Assembly (NCBI GenBank): GCA_013398615.1
Contig: VZSR01000514.1
Coordinates: 3,997,996-4,061,995, forward strand
Reading direction: 5' to 3'
Origin: Brachypodius melanocephalos
Lineage: Eukaryota; Chordata; Aves; Passeriformes; Pycnonotidae
DNA: 64,000 nucleotides
The position numbers and the translations under genes were made by a program. The notes beneath the pieces were generated by a model that saw only the letters and a program-made list of their open reading frames with translations, was not told the DNA's origin and did no database searches. Below are positions 35,801 to 48,800 of the stretch, piece after piece; position 1 is the first letter of the stretch; the number at the start of each line of letters is the position of its first letter.

Positions 35801-38800
35801 GAGTCTGAATCCAAAAATGTATGTGTAGATCCCAGTTTGCATCCAGGTAATGCCTGCGTTAATCGTCACAAAACTAAATGCATCCCTGCTCACCAAGCTG
35901 CAGAAAAGAATGCATCCTTATCCCATCACTTCATGTATGGCATAGGATATGTCATGGCTGGATATTGTGATCGTCTGAAAAAAGATGTTATCCATGCTCA
36001 TGGAAAGAATCAGTGCCAGCCTCCAAAATACTGTGATCCAAAAAATCATGGTATATTATGAAAAATACCTAGAAAAGAAAGCAGATAACTCTAGGACAGT
36101 AATGAACAGATATTAAGTGAAATAGAGAAACTGAGGTCTGGGCTCATAAAAAAACAATGGTAAGGTGGGAAATGGACTTTGATGTTCGGTTTAGAAATGG
36201 ACAAAGGATGGAGTTTTAAATCAATGAACAATTTTGAAAGCTGTAGAATCATTTTATTTAGGGCATAATTAAACCATTCATCCTGAGCCAATAAATATTG
36301 AATTTCAGTGTTGATAATTTAAAGGAAAATAAGTGAGTCCTGTACCAAAATTTTGAAATATTTCATGCAAAAGTGTTGGAAAGAAACTATTGATTTAAAT
36401 GGGTTTCAGGATTCTTGGGGTTTTTATCTAATCATAAACAGCTGTGGGAAAGCAACATAAATTCGTCCTTTGTGTCTGTGCCATGAAATCTGCATTCTCT
36501 GGTTTGTTCTGAAATTCTAAGAGTGGAAAATTAATTTCATTTTATAAGACTACCTTAGAAAATAAAGACTGCTGACTTGTAGAGACAAAATTATATTTTA
36601 AGTTATATACATAAATGTCTTCAGCTGCTTGCTTTGCTATGTTTGCTGGCAACGCCTTTATTGCTATAGATTCATTTTCTAAAAAAGAAACCTTCCAACT
36701 GAAGATTAGTTAGACTCAAACTATGTCAGAAGATGAGGTATTTCAGCTGGTAGAGAACACAAGGCAGAAAATGATTATAATTTTTAACAGAAGGAAGAAT
36801 AGAAAAGCAAGGCTTTCAAGTTAAGAGAAAAGTCTGCCTGCTGCAAGCAAATCTTTTTAGAAATAATTGCCTATGATTAGTGTTTTAAAATCTGCAAAAA
36901 CGCTGTCTCGCTATTGAGCAGAGACAATGCTGAGTTGAAACAGAAATGTGTAAAGGGAAGAAGAGGAATAGAATCATTTTATTTCTATACTTACACCTGG
37001 GCACATTGAAGCTCTGTGTGTCTCTTGCAGAGCACTGCCAGCCAGGGAGCTTTGCCCACTGCGAGGGAGTCTATGGCACCAGCAGAACTCTGGGCAGAGC
37101 TTGGAGCTTCTGGCCTGATTTTTGTCAGGGAAGCTGTGGGTGACTGTGTGAATCTCGTCTCCACCTGCCTCAGTCAGCCAGAAGTGCTAATTGCAGTGTC
37201 AGGATCCAGGGAACCCAACTGCATTATAATCCCTGCCTCATTTTGCAGGATGTGTGTCCAGGGGGCACGGGGCCCCTGACAGAAAAGCAAGGCTTGTATC
37301 CCAGCCCAATAACCTGCCTTGGATGTTGGCCAGGAGCAGACATTTAGGGAACTGGTGCATCAAACAAGTTAAAAGGTTTCATTTCCTGAGAACCTTTTTC
37401 AGCTTCTGGCAATCCTCAGTTTTGAGACTTTCTGAGCAGGAATTTGCCTCAAGACTGTGATGAATTAATGATGAATTGAACTCCGGGAGTATTTATCACA
37501 CCCTGGAAATATTCCTTCTGTAGATTTCCCCATTGCTAAAACAAACTTCACACTTTTCTCCATCTTTAGCACGCTTTCCACCATTATTTCATCACCTCCT
37601 TCATCTGGCATTCACCACAGGCCAATATGACAGACTTCTCCAGAGGAGGTTTCAGAGTTACCCCCAAGGCTTAAACTGATGGGTTAAGGCTGTCTCACTC
37701 TTTTCCATTCAATGATAACCCACATTATTCACTCACTATCAGGTTAGTGTGTCTGGAAAAATGACAGGCTATTGGAATCTTGCAGAGGTATTTAGTGGCA
37801 TTTGGATCACCCCATGAATTTTAGGTGTACAGTTTGATGCTGGATCTAGCCAGGCTATGTTATGAAGAAAAGCCAGCCTGATTCCACATGTCTGAGTGCA
37901 CAGGTCACACCAGGCAGTGCTAATGAGCATCTACAGTCCCTACAACACAACTGGTGCATGGATTCCTTTGCAAACCCCCCAGCAGTTATTTCTTCTTATT
38001 ATCCTACCACAGAGAAGAAGCTGTTTATACTGTAGTAAGGGATCAAGAGATAAAATGATCCACAGCCAGCATGTTGAGCCCAGAAATGCATCCAAACAGC
38101 AAGGCAGTGGAGCAAAGTGATGTCTGTAACACCTACAGTGTGGCTGGGCCTGTGTAATCCACTTCCATCAGAGTAGTTATTGATTAAATACCCAGCAGAA
38201 AACACAGAACAAGATCTTGACAAGTGAGATAGTGCTTCTGCTGTCAGCAGTTAAAAAATAATTTGTACTGTCCCAAACAGACAAGAAAAATGTAGTTAAC
38301 AGGGAAAATTGCATTATTTCCCGTATCTCTAATGGACATGAATGCACGAGTATAAAATGTCATGATTTCTTTATGCTGTTATTATATAGAAACTAAAAGA
38401 CTGCTTAGAAATCCTCTCCTTCCCACCTCTGTATGGACTGCTGTCCAGCTGATTAGCTGATTATTTTTTCCCCCCACAGCCATATAATGATTTTTTTTTT
38501 TTTTTAGGTGAGAGGTGGGGCCATGAGGTGTAAGACTGAAAAGTGTTTAAAAAATCCAACAAAAACAACAACAACAGAAAACCTCTGAAAAAATAATTTT
38601 CTGACCAGGACAGGACTAACTTCTTTTTAATCTTCTCAGAGACAAGGCTTTCCTTGCAAACCAGGTGGCTGCTAGTTCTGCCTCTCAGCTAATTGCAAAA
38701 CCCCTTTTAGCATCATTGTATGGTATCTGCACATGCCATTTGAGATGCTGGGATTTTTAAGAGTGTGCAGAGTCATCTGTTTTCCCAGAATTGCTCTAGT

Positions 38801-40079
38801 AGCAGAGACAATTTGAGAGAAGACCATTTATTAAAAAAAGAAATTGAAATGGCTGACCAAAAGGTTTTCTTGGGAAAGGAAGAGTTTGAAATCTTAGGTA
38901 GGATTTGTAGCTGGGGAAAAAATCCTCACTGTGAGCAGAGAGGCCTCTGCAAGTTCTGCCAGAGCAAAGCAATGGGAAGAAATGGGATTTTGCAAACTCT
39001 CAACAATAGGGTCTTATCCTTTGTCTGGATGCTTTTCCTGTGTTTTGTTTGGGAATTGAATAATGCATGTTTACTCAACAAGACCAAATGGAGCACCAAA
39101 TATTTAAAATCATCCCCTCCTCTGTCCCTTTCTTTAGTTTGTTTTTAACCGAAGTGAGCTTCTCATTTTCTTGTTTCTTTCAAACAACATCACTCGTTCT
39201 TTGAAGCGTGGCCACCAAGAGCAAGGCCCTGAGGGACTGTGGACACCAGAGGAGACATGGCAGTTTTACTGTGGACAAGGAATGCTGCATCCTGTTCTGA
39301 GTTCAAAATGTAGCCAAGCCAACAGTGAAGAGAAGAGAGGGGACAAAATTTTGGGCCATCCTTTCTCTTGCAGTGCCTCTGTACATTTGTGAGAGTCTCA
39401 GGCAGCTCCTGTGCGAGATCCGTGGGTTTGCCAGCACCAAGGGAGGCACAATCTCACTTGGTATCATTATTTGTAGTGGCACTTGTAAATCTGGAGGTTT
39501 TCCCTTTCCAGGTCTCACTTGCCCAAGCTTGTGCTTGGATCACACTTCATTCTTGGGGTCATGGGACAGCCCTTTCCATCCACTTATTCAAGAGATGGAT
39601 AAAAGGTGGATGTGGAGAGAAGAAACTCACAAGAACAGTTGCCTTGAAGGGAATCCTCAGATTTTTAAATACAGAAAACATCAGAAAAAAAGAGCCAGAA
39701 TTGATTATATTTAAAACTCATCAGTTTAAGTTACAGCTGCTGATTTTGATGGGACATGACTCATAATTTTTTTAATATTTTGCATCAGTGGTGCCATAAA
39801 CTCACTTTCATAGAACAAACATGGAAAATATCAGAAGCACAAAGACAAGCCACAGCTGAAATTTAATCAAGAAATCTGTCTTCATCAGGCCTGCATTATT
39901 TTAGATCCACAATGTTTCTGAATGGCTGAAAAGAACAGAATGACAGTGGATAAATTATCCTGAAAGCACTCTAAAATGTCAACACCCACCAGTGAAGAAA
40001 CTAAATTCTATCTAATAACATAATCTGAACTAGAAATGCAGGTTAATGACCTTCTACTTCCCTGTCTAATGGAGCACAC
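32827..40079. other. Non-coding sequence, no confident gene
   Basis: About 7 kb of unique sequence. Two short segments have splice-like edges and open frames (37031-37139 and 39374-39484) but no recognisable protein. Simple sequence includes T15 at 38491-38505 and (CAA)n at 38559-38577. A phrase near 36122-36136 ('agagaaactgaggtctggg') faintly recalls antisense MIR. Several frames at 35245-35688 are open on both strands and judged spurious. Confidence 0.45.
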
Positions 40080-40360
40080 ATCTTACAAGAATAAATGGAT
40101 TGTGGAATGTAACTACTCATAGTGGAATTTTATAAATAAATTATTATAACACTAATTGGGACTAAATTACCATGTTTTAAAGTCATCTAGTAATTAAACT
40201 TCCTAGTGGCACAGTACTGAGACCTTTTATGCTGTGGAAAAATATTTTCTCTGATTAAGGTACTGACGAAACATTACTGACATAATTTCTGCCTAACTGT
40301 TTTGATCCCCAAAATAAATTCCCTCCAAATCCAGTACCTTATATTGAAAATATCTAGAGG
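40080..40360. promoter_or_regulatory. Candidate conserved non-coding element with TEAD-like site
   Basis: This A+T-rich unique block contains TGTGGAATGT (40101-40110, a TEAD-type GGAATG core), a second GTGGAATTT nearby, ATTATAACACTAATTGGG, TAGTAATTAAAC and CTGATTAAGG. It has no repeat homology and no open frame. The mixture of homeodomain and TEAD-like words suggests an enhancer; conservation is untested. Confidence 0.25.
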
Positions 40361-42509
40361 ATTAAAGGAAGAGATTGAATGCTAACCCTTTAAAATCTGC
40401 ACAGGGAGATGAATTACCCTGCTTTTAATACACTACATTAAGATATCTATTAAGACATCCTTCTGTCAAATACTTATCCTGCGTGGACTTTAAAATACGA
40501 AATTTGGTCCTATTTCTTGTGTCGCACTAGCACAGCACTGCTGATGGCATGGGAGAGGCAGGGATGCAGTGGGCAGGTGCAGTGCAAGGGCTGGGGCTCT
40601 GATGCCCTGGTCCACTCCTCCTTGCCACCCTGAGGTCCTGGCTGGCTCCATTTTCCCACAGAATTCAGGAGAGCTCACATCCAACGATGGTGTTTTGCAC
40701 AGCAGTGACTGTGAGGTCCAGCTTCAGTGTCTGTTTCTACAGACTCAGTCAATTTGGTTACTGAGATGAGCTCTGCTTGCTCTTTTATTCTTTATAGGCC
40801 ACATGCAAAGCAAGGAATACAGCTCAGCCTGTGGTCTCTTGCTTTCTATCAATACAGAATTCACTGTTTAATCAGTAGGAAAGGATTTGGGTTTTATTAA
40901 ATGAAACATTAACAAATTGTGAGGCACAACAAAATCTTACTCTGTGTAACACCTGGATTATCCCCAAATGCCCCCAGCAGGGGCACAGAGTGCTGTCCTC
41001 GCCAGGGCAGGGCTGACAGCCCTTGTGTTCCAAGGGTTTTCCACAGAGCTGTCTTTGCAGTGCCTCTGTTGAAGCTGTGCAAACAGCAGCACGCTCCAGA
41101 GACAGTCCTTTCTGTTTTCTAGAGGCAAATATAAAAAGCCCAGAGGAAGCATCAGAGTAATTAAAAATCTTTTACTTCTAAATGCAGCATTAAGAGGTAA
41201 AGGAAGCACTTGGCTTTTTGAGCCAGCATCCTGTACAAATGGAAGAGTTCATGAGGAGGGTATCCTTCACTCCCAAGGGGCTTGGATGAGATCATGGCTT
41301 CATCTGGGGACATGCAGAGAGGCAAAGCAAAGGACGGGAGATTGCTGATGGTTTGATGTGCAGGTGCAGATGTGAGCTCAGAGGAGCAAATAATCCAGTT
41401 GCACAAAAATCTGCCATCAGACTATTTTTCTTCCTATTAGCACAGTTGCCTCAAAGTGCAAACTTCATCGTTTTTTCTGGAAGTCCCTTCTGAATCTAGG
41501 GCAATAAATCAGTTGTTCCTAGGTTTTTTGAGATCTGAGTTACTTTCAGGAGTGCAGTTCTCTCGGTGGCAGCCCCCTGTCCTCTCACAGTGGGGCAGAG
41601 TGCTGAGTTTTCTCCCATCCTGAGTTTACATCCACTGCACCTATCTTCAGGAAAGCTGAGCTGACAGCAGACTCACCAGAAACAGCAACGAGGTGCAGTC
41701 CTTAAAACCCACAGCAAAGATATTACAGCTCTTTTGTTCTGCAGGTCAGCTGATGTATTTAGCCTGAATTGCCCAGTAACTAGCCTTAAACAAACTTTTT
41801 CTTCTTTATTTCCCTGCCATATTTTCTCTCCCCCCAGTTTCTAAGTCTTTAAACAACTGGGAATAGATCAGAAGAGCATCAAACACCACAAGTTTTATTC
41901 TATTGGTTTTCTCTTGCATATTTAGTACCTTGGGAAGGTGTGAGCCTGATAAATGTCAAACGGTTTATGCAGCAAAAGCATCCAGAAGCCTGGGGTCTTT
42001 TCCAGGTTTCTATAGTATGCAAAATTGGATTGCCAGTCTCAGGAGAGTAACCTCATGTGGGATTTTCTAATCCTTCTGTTGGCAACTCCAGCCTGCAAAT
42101 GAATAGGAGTGGGAAGCAGTTCACCCAAAACTATTTAAATCCTGAAAGCTTCAGCCTCTACCAGCGTGGCTATCTCTGAGAACTCCTGCTGGAACCACAA
42201 AGCACTCCAGGCACAGAGATGACTCTTTCAAAAACACAATTACAGCTGGTTTGCTGCCCACCTCCACACAGGTGTGTCTGCATTCCTACTGGTGCATAAC
42301 GGGTTTTTTGGAACAGGCTACTGGGAAGGATGCTATGTGTTGCTCAGAAAGCTTTTCCAGAAGCAAATTGCTCTGCTGGATACTGGCTTGGCTCTAATTC
42401 TGGCCCCACATTTATTCACACCCATTTACACTGAAAATGTGACATTTTCCTTGAGCTAAAATAACACCTTTCCTTAGATAGTGAATAAGCAGAAGTTTTG
42501 CAGAGATTC
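40361..42509. other. Non-coding sequence, no gene seen
   Basis: Unique sequence of medium G+C near 40510-41110. Frames at 40919-41122 and 40958-41209 overlap on opposite strands and neither resembles a known protein. Confidence 0.5.
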
Positions 42510-42780
42510 TTCAAGGCAGAATTCAGCATTAAGCATGCATTTATTGGTCATTAGCTATTTGGTGTTAAGTGATTAAAAAACTCCTCTCCCCTTGCCAAGA
42601 TATCATTCAACTCTTTTGAAAAAATTAGCAAATTGTTATCTCCAAAAAGGTTTAATGCTGATTAAGTGAGGCTATTTTTCTTCTACGCTGTGCTAATCAT
42701 TGCCTTTCAGCCACAGACAGGCAGAACTGCCTTGGATATCTAAACTGTACTGCAGCATCCAGCCCCAAATAATGAAAGAA
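42510..42780. promoter_or_regulatory. Candidate conserved non-coding element
   Basis: This unique block is dense in homeodomain-like words: GCATTAAGCATGCATTTATTGGTCATTAGC, GTTAAGTGATTAA, TTTAATGCTGATTAAGTGAGG and GTGCTAATCATTGCC. No repeat or coding potential is seen. It is a candidate developmental enhancer on texture alone. Confidence 0.25.
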
Positions 42781-44359
42781 GGAAAAGCATCCACGTGTTC
42801 ATTTTAATTTTTCCTACATAGTTCCCAGTTCAGTGGAAGCTGTCAAGCCCTTTCTCTCCTCCTCCCATCGGGGACAAATTGTTTGTAAATCAATAGTCAC
42901 TCCAGACCTTGTAGCTTTAGTTAACCACCTATTTTATTAAATTTGGGAATATAGCACATAGCATTGGACTGGTGCTTTTTTATTTTTTTCCCTCTTAATA
43001 AATTATGGAAGCATTTTCTTTTGGCTTGTGTTTTCAAATTAAAATGGAAAGTGCCTTTTTTTTTTTTTTCTTAATTTCAGAGGTAAAACACAAGCCTTCT
43101 CATTAGAGCTTTTGCTCTCATCAAGCTGGGTGACTCAGCAGAGATATGCTGAAGAGAGCCCTCTCTGGCACACCAGAGGGGGATGGAGACTAAGGGGGCA
43201 GGGAGACCTTTCTCTAAAACCCTGTGGCTCTCAGGTTAAGACTTGAATCTGAAACCATTCAGTACTAAATTTCAATAATTTGCAGGAAATAAGTGATTCT
43301 ACAAGAATAATTCACAGAAAACCAAAGAAAAATTTGAGAGTATAGAAAAGTGAGGCACTGTAGGATAAATGAAGGGACCTTCACACAATCCTACATGGCA
43401 GGGAACTAGTGTTTTACTCTTTGTGTTCACAAGTCCTCTGCATGACAAAGCTCTGGTGTCATACACAGCATTGTTATAAAGGCACAGTTAGGATGATCAG
43501 AGGGGGAGACTCAGTTAAGAGATATATCTCTCCCAGCATCTTCAATCTCCTTCCTACCATAAGAAGGCATCAGGTGACTGAGTAATTCAGGTAGCCGGAT
43601 AATTCAGGTACTTAGATTTTCCCAAACAGCATTAAAAACTTCTGTCAGCACTCACTGAAATGAGCTCCCTTAAGATATGTTTGCTCACAAGCATTGCACA
43701 GCATCTTTTGTGCAATCATGACAGTATTTTTCTCTGGAGAATGAAACAAAATTTTAACACTATCAGGGGTAGTTCCTGAAGATGAAATAAGGCAGCTTTC
43801 ACACTACTGAATTCATGCTTCATGCCCGGATTGGTACATTGGATTAATGGGGCTTCAGCAGAATGTCAGTATTTTACTTGACTGGAGGTTCATAACTCCT
43901 TACTCTGAGTTTCAGGGTCTGTTCTTCAACTCACTGTAATTATAATTGGCAGGGGAAACTGCTTTACAGATGACCCTCCTCCCCAAGTGACATTCCCACA
44001 AATAGAACCGAGCCCAGTGTAGTTTGCAGCACTCAGGCAGAGCTCTGGACTGCGTCACAAAGTCTCCTTTAATGGGTTCGCCTCAGTAGATGTAAAGTCC
44101 TATTGAATCTTAAAGGAAAGATGATTTGAAAGGTTTATAGACATTTCACTGATTGCCTGTCACTGAAAGGCAGCAAGTAAAATATTTGAGTGAAAGGGTC
44201 CCTTCGAGTCCCTAATCTGTAAATCTGCTAGTCTACACAGACCCTGAACATTTAAAATTAGGGTACATTAAAGAATTCATTTCTCTTAGAAAGGTGCTGT
44301 GCATGCTATGCATCCCCTGCTGTGCTGCTGGTGCCTCATGGTTTTTTGTGACAAAATCT
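42781..44359. other. Non-coding sequence, no gene seen
   Basis: Unique sequence with T14 at 43056-43069 and a small spaced duplication of TAATTCAGGTA (43583-43593 and 43600-43610). No gene is seen. Confidence 0.5.
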
Positions 44360-44660
44360 ATTCATTTAATCTGCTCCCTTCTGATTTCGGGCTTGATAAC
44401 ATATGGCAAGTCATCAAACAGAAATTATCACTAATAGATAACTGACAATCAATTTCCATTATGCTCAACAAGATGTGACTGAGCCTTTTTTTTAACCAAA
44501 CATATTGATTTGCAGAGCTGATTTCCCTGTCATTTCAAACATCTCCATGGGATATTTCTCTATTGAGCTCACTGAATGCATTTGCTGCAGTGAAGCAGAT
44601 GCTTATTTTCTCTCTGGCCTAAAGATTATTTATTTTGCCTTTGAGTTAATCTGAAGGCCA
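44360..44660. promoter_or_regulatory. Candidate conserved non-coding element
   Basis: Unique A+T-rich block with TTGATAACATATGGC (containing the E-box CATATG), ATTATCACTAATAGATAACTGACAATCAATTTCC and TATTGATTTGCAGAGC. GATA-type GATAAC and PBX-like ATCAAT words are present. No coding or repeat content is seen. Confidence 0.22.
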
Positions 44661-45617
44661 TATATCAAAAACCCTATCTGTTATATAAGAAAAAGTCAAA
44701 TCTCAAAGGATGAACAGAGGAGGGTGACACAGATTTAGTATTGAAATAGTTTAAGGTGACATAATTCATAGCTTTTCATCCAAGTTTCAAGATATTTCTG
44801 TGTGACATGAGGTTATTTGCTGGCTGGAATACGGTCAGGACAAAATGGAGCCACAGCTCCATGGGTTGTGGATGCCTTTCCATCTCGTACAGGTGTGTTC
44901 CAGGGGGGCTGGGGAGATCCTGCCAAGAAGATGTCCTCTGCAGTGAGGCTGAGTCCACACAAAATGTCCATTGGAGTTGAGAGATGGCACAAAGGTAGGA
45001 ATGTGCAAGGTATCAGAATGGCTTCCTGACTAGGGTGGGCTCTGGCCCTGATTCTCAGGACAGCTGATAGTAAAATCAGGGAGAACAAGCATAATGTCTC
45101 TAAGTAGTCATGGGAAGAAGAAAACAGAATAACTTGTCCATAAGAAGTATTTGGGACAGAAAAGCATGTAGGGTGCTCACCTTGTCTCACCAGGACAGCT
45201 TTCAGTATCTGGAGGGTGAACACAAAACAAGGTGACAAGAGCTGCCTGTGCTATCAGGACACTGGTATATTTGCTGCTGGAGTTGTCTAGGAGAGTAGAC
45301 AGCTGCTTAACCAGATGTTTAAACAATCCAAGAGTTGCTGCCATGGTATCATGGCCACATGTCTGCTCTGCTTGAAGTGTCTGGGTCAGAGCACAAGTGA
45401 GAGCCACGTCAGTGAGACCATACGCAAAGTTCATTTTGTAAAAAGTGTAGGATTTTGACCAGCAAATCCCACAGTAAATGACATAAAATGTGAGAGGTGG
45501 GGGAAAAAAATAACCCTTCCAGGCTCTCAGCAGAAGAGAATTTCACCATTTAAAAAACCCCAATGGATGTGATCATCCTCACCAAGTAAACCTTGGCAGT
45601 GTGTTTCTAAAGGGCGT
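44661..45617. other. Non-coding sequence, no gene seen
   Basis: Two overlapping minus-strand frames (44813-45238, 45177-45434) and one plus frame are open, with no recognisable domain. The phrase 'ggccctgattctcagg' near 45042-45057 weakly recalls the fossil amniote repeat seen at 19299. Confidence 0.45.
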
Positions 45618-45830
45618 AACACTATCTCTATCCCTTCTAAAACCTACTAACAGCATTTGACTCAGTGACTCTGTTAGGGAAGTGAATTTCACAGTTTGAG
45701 TACTTTTTAATTCTTTGAAACCTGCATGTCATTAATTTAATCAAATGAACCATTATTCTTTAGTTCTGGGACTTAAAAAGAGGGCTGATCCATTTTTCAC
45801 CCTGTCCATCAACCTTGCAAAGGAAATTGC
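45618..45830 (-). mobile_element. Ancient CR1-like LINE remnant, antisense (well matched)
   Basis: Landmarks occur in order on plus: 'tatcccttctaaaacctact', 'gttagggaagtgaatttcacag', 'gagtactttttaattctttgaaacctg', 'cattaatttaatcaaatgaacc', 'ttagttctgggac', and 'tccatttttcaccctgtccatcaa'. These parallel the antisense 3' region of an old amniote CR1-type LINE: 'CCCTTTTAAAACC', 'CAATGAGTTCCACAG', 'AAGTATTTCCTTTTGTTTGTTTTAAACCTG', 'ATTAATTTCATTTGATGACCCC', 'TAGTTCTTGTGTTATG', 'CTCCACACCATCCAT'. Divergence is high but collinearity over 200 bases makes chance unlikely. No reverse-transcriptase frame survives. Confidence 0.65.
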
Positions 45831-48800
45831 TGTAGAATTTCAATTAGAGACAGACACACTGTTTGGGACTCTTTAAAGTGATACTAGAGAAAATCACAAC
45901 AAATGTGTATTGTGGGGATATACTGACTGAACTGGGGGGGAACCTCCATCAATGCAGCTGGGGGAAGAAACCATGCCTGTGAATTGTGCCTCTTTGATTT
46001 CCACCACATCCTCTGTGTCAGTCTGCCCAAGACTCTTCAGGGAAACCTCCCACACCAATAAAATTATTGCAACATGCAGACATCAATCCACAGACTAGAA
46101 ATGCCTGAGAACCACACCCAAAAATAGAGTGGGAGACTAATTGTAAGCTAATTAATAAGGGAACAGTGGGTAGTAGATGAAAGCATGTTGAATGGGTATG
46201 ATGTAAGCTGGCAGTGTGCAGAAGATCTCTGCTCTCAGGAGCACCAGAATCTTATATTCTGTAGCTTTTTACCTAAACACCCAGTTTGGGTGTCCAACAG
46301 GTAATTTATCACATAGTGTACTTCCTAAGTTACATTGGAAAATGCCTTTATTTTGTGCATACCCAACAAAGACTGAAAAATCTTTCAAGAGTAAATCGTA
46401 GCAGATACAAAACACACCTCTGATAAAAGTTCAAAACCCAGAAATGTCAAGAATATATCTTCAGTGCTAGTCATCAGGCAGCTGGAAAAGAAGATCTGAA
46501 ATAAGTTGAAGAAAGAAATTAAATGGTCTATTTCAGTTTTGTAACTTTTTATATATATCTATACAGAGTTATGTGTGTTACATATATCCAGCATTGCAAA
46601 ACCTAGAAGTGTTTCAAGGAGAAACACTGGGTGGAAAAAAAATGGAAATGAAGTGGCTAGGAAGGACAGTAGGAGAGCTGAAGTATTAGATGGGGACTTC
46701 ATAAACATCCTTGCACTGGGATACACTGAAAATATTGCACCCCAAAAAAATGCTGGCTCTGTCTCTTCTACTGTAAATAGGTCTATGATGAGTAAGGCAG
46801 GTGCTTAGTTTAAAAAGTAATGCCAAACAGTAAAACTAAAGAGGAGGAGAATATGAATTAACTTAAAGTAATAAATGTGTTGTTAGGGAGAAAAAAAAAA
46901 CTTGCAGCTTAGTGTACTCATCCATAAGAATGATGAGAAAGCAAAATAAGAGGACAGATTTATAATAGCAGAGGCTGAAGGTAGGGGTTTGATGGATCCC
47001 TCTTTGGGTCCTTGTTCCCACATATGATTTGGAGTGATTAAATTGCATGAAAGGCAATCTTGGGTTCCAATATTTTGTTCTTTAACAGGACCCCAACATG
47101 AGATACAAGTACAAGACAGACCTGGAACCAGTTTCTGCAGGAGGCTTAAAATCCTGTAAGAATGGAGTGGAGATGGAAGATGTGTTCTGAGTGGAAACAA
47201 TTTCAGAGGTTTTTGTCATTAATTTTCTTTCTTACACTTTGAAAGGTTAACAAAAACACTTTTCAGGGTCCATAGCTGAGTGTCCTTGGGGGAAATAGAT
47301 AAGGATTTGCCCCTGGGGATACACAAATACACATTATTATTGCTATAGTAATGGCAAGATTTGGGTACAGGACTGGGAGTTTCTTTTCATGGAAAAAGAT
47401 TCTGAACACCCTAAAAATCTCCTTGGTTTGCACATTCAAAAGAAATTACATCATTAAGCTTGAAACCAGACTTTGACAAGAAGTTTCCTCTGCTTTAAAC
47501 AGAACATTCATTTCAATTCACTCTTCCTACCTCTACCAAATAATTCACATTAATAACAGCGCAGTCATTGTCTCTTTTTTCATACGCATATGTACAGGAA
47601 AGTACTGCTCATGGTACTCTTTGGGCCCAAATAATCCATTTTGGTCAGGAGAACTTTATTTTCTTTTTGCTTTCTACTGGTTTGGGAATTACGCTGGAAC
47701 AAAATTGTGGGAGGCCAACAAAATACCAGGAGAGGTGCCTTTGAGAGGATTAAATCTGTCTCCCACTCCACCTTCCCAGGACACATAGTTTGCTGGCACA
47801 TTGGCAATGGCCAATGAGAACCTGGACACCTGGTGGCCTCACAAACAGGCCCAGGAACAAGCAAAGAATTAGGTCTGGTTTAGAGTTATGATTTGCTAGA
47901 TCTGACTTGAAAACTGTTTGTGGCTTCCCTGATAAGTGGTGGCATCAGCTGTAGTTCCAGAATTGTGGTTGTGATTTGTGCATTAAAAAAGGAGCAGATG
48001 TACTTTTTTTAAATAATATTTAACCAGTGATTGAACACAGTCCTCTGAGGCCAAGAACATATTGATTCTGGTAAGCTTTTACTGTCTTGTTTTGAATTTT
48101 TTCCAAGAGTCAGACTCCTGGGAGAAGAGATAGATCCAGAATCCCAGCAAGCATTCCCCCACAGATCTCAAACCATATACACAGCTACTTTATTCTGTTG
48201 CATTTTTAACAGAAACAATCAAGGGCTTATTCTCATCACTGTAATCGAGTTACCTGAAGGAAAGACAGCAGGTACTTCCCATGTTCATTAGCATCTTCCT
48301 CACAGTTCAGTTCTGGGCACTGGCTATGTGTTAGTCTGACACACACAGACCTCATCATTCACTTCATTTGGACAACAATGTCTGTTATATGACAATTCTT
48401 TTCACTGCAGAGATTTCATTTTATAGAAAATTACTTGGAGTGGTCATGTGAGTGGGATAATTTTAAATCACAACTGCAGTGATTTTAGAAAGATTTACAT
48501 GTCTCACTTTGTGAGGCTGAGACCACAAGAATCTTCCTTTTCCTCTTGTAAAACAGATTGTGTTCCTGTGGTCACCTGTGCAGACCTCATCTGTTTGAGT
48601 TCTTCTCTCCTTAGCACCTGGGATGCTCTAGATAAGGGTCCTTATTGGGTTGTCTGCTAATTGTCTAAAAAAAAAAGTTTGGAAAAGCTTTTGGGAAAAC
48701 CTTGCCTGATAGGATTGTATTTGCATTTTTATAGGCACATCTCATTGCTGGCTTGTAGAGATCCTGCATTTAAGACAGTCAGGCTTTTCCTTTCTCTTTC

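Noticed and set aside
36105..36145. MIR-like 'gaaactgaggtc' phrase
   Set aside because: A single short phrase with no second MIR landmark nearby; too weak to list as a feature.
44813..45434. Two consecutive minus-strand frames that might be exons of one gene
   Set aside because: They overlap out of frame, show no domain, and their edges carry no convincing splice signals.
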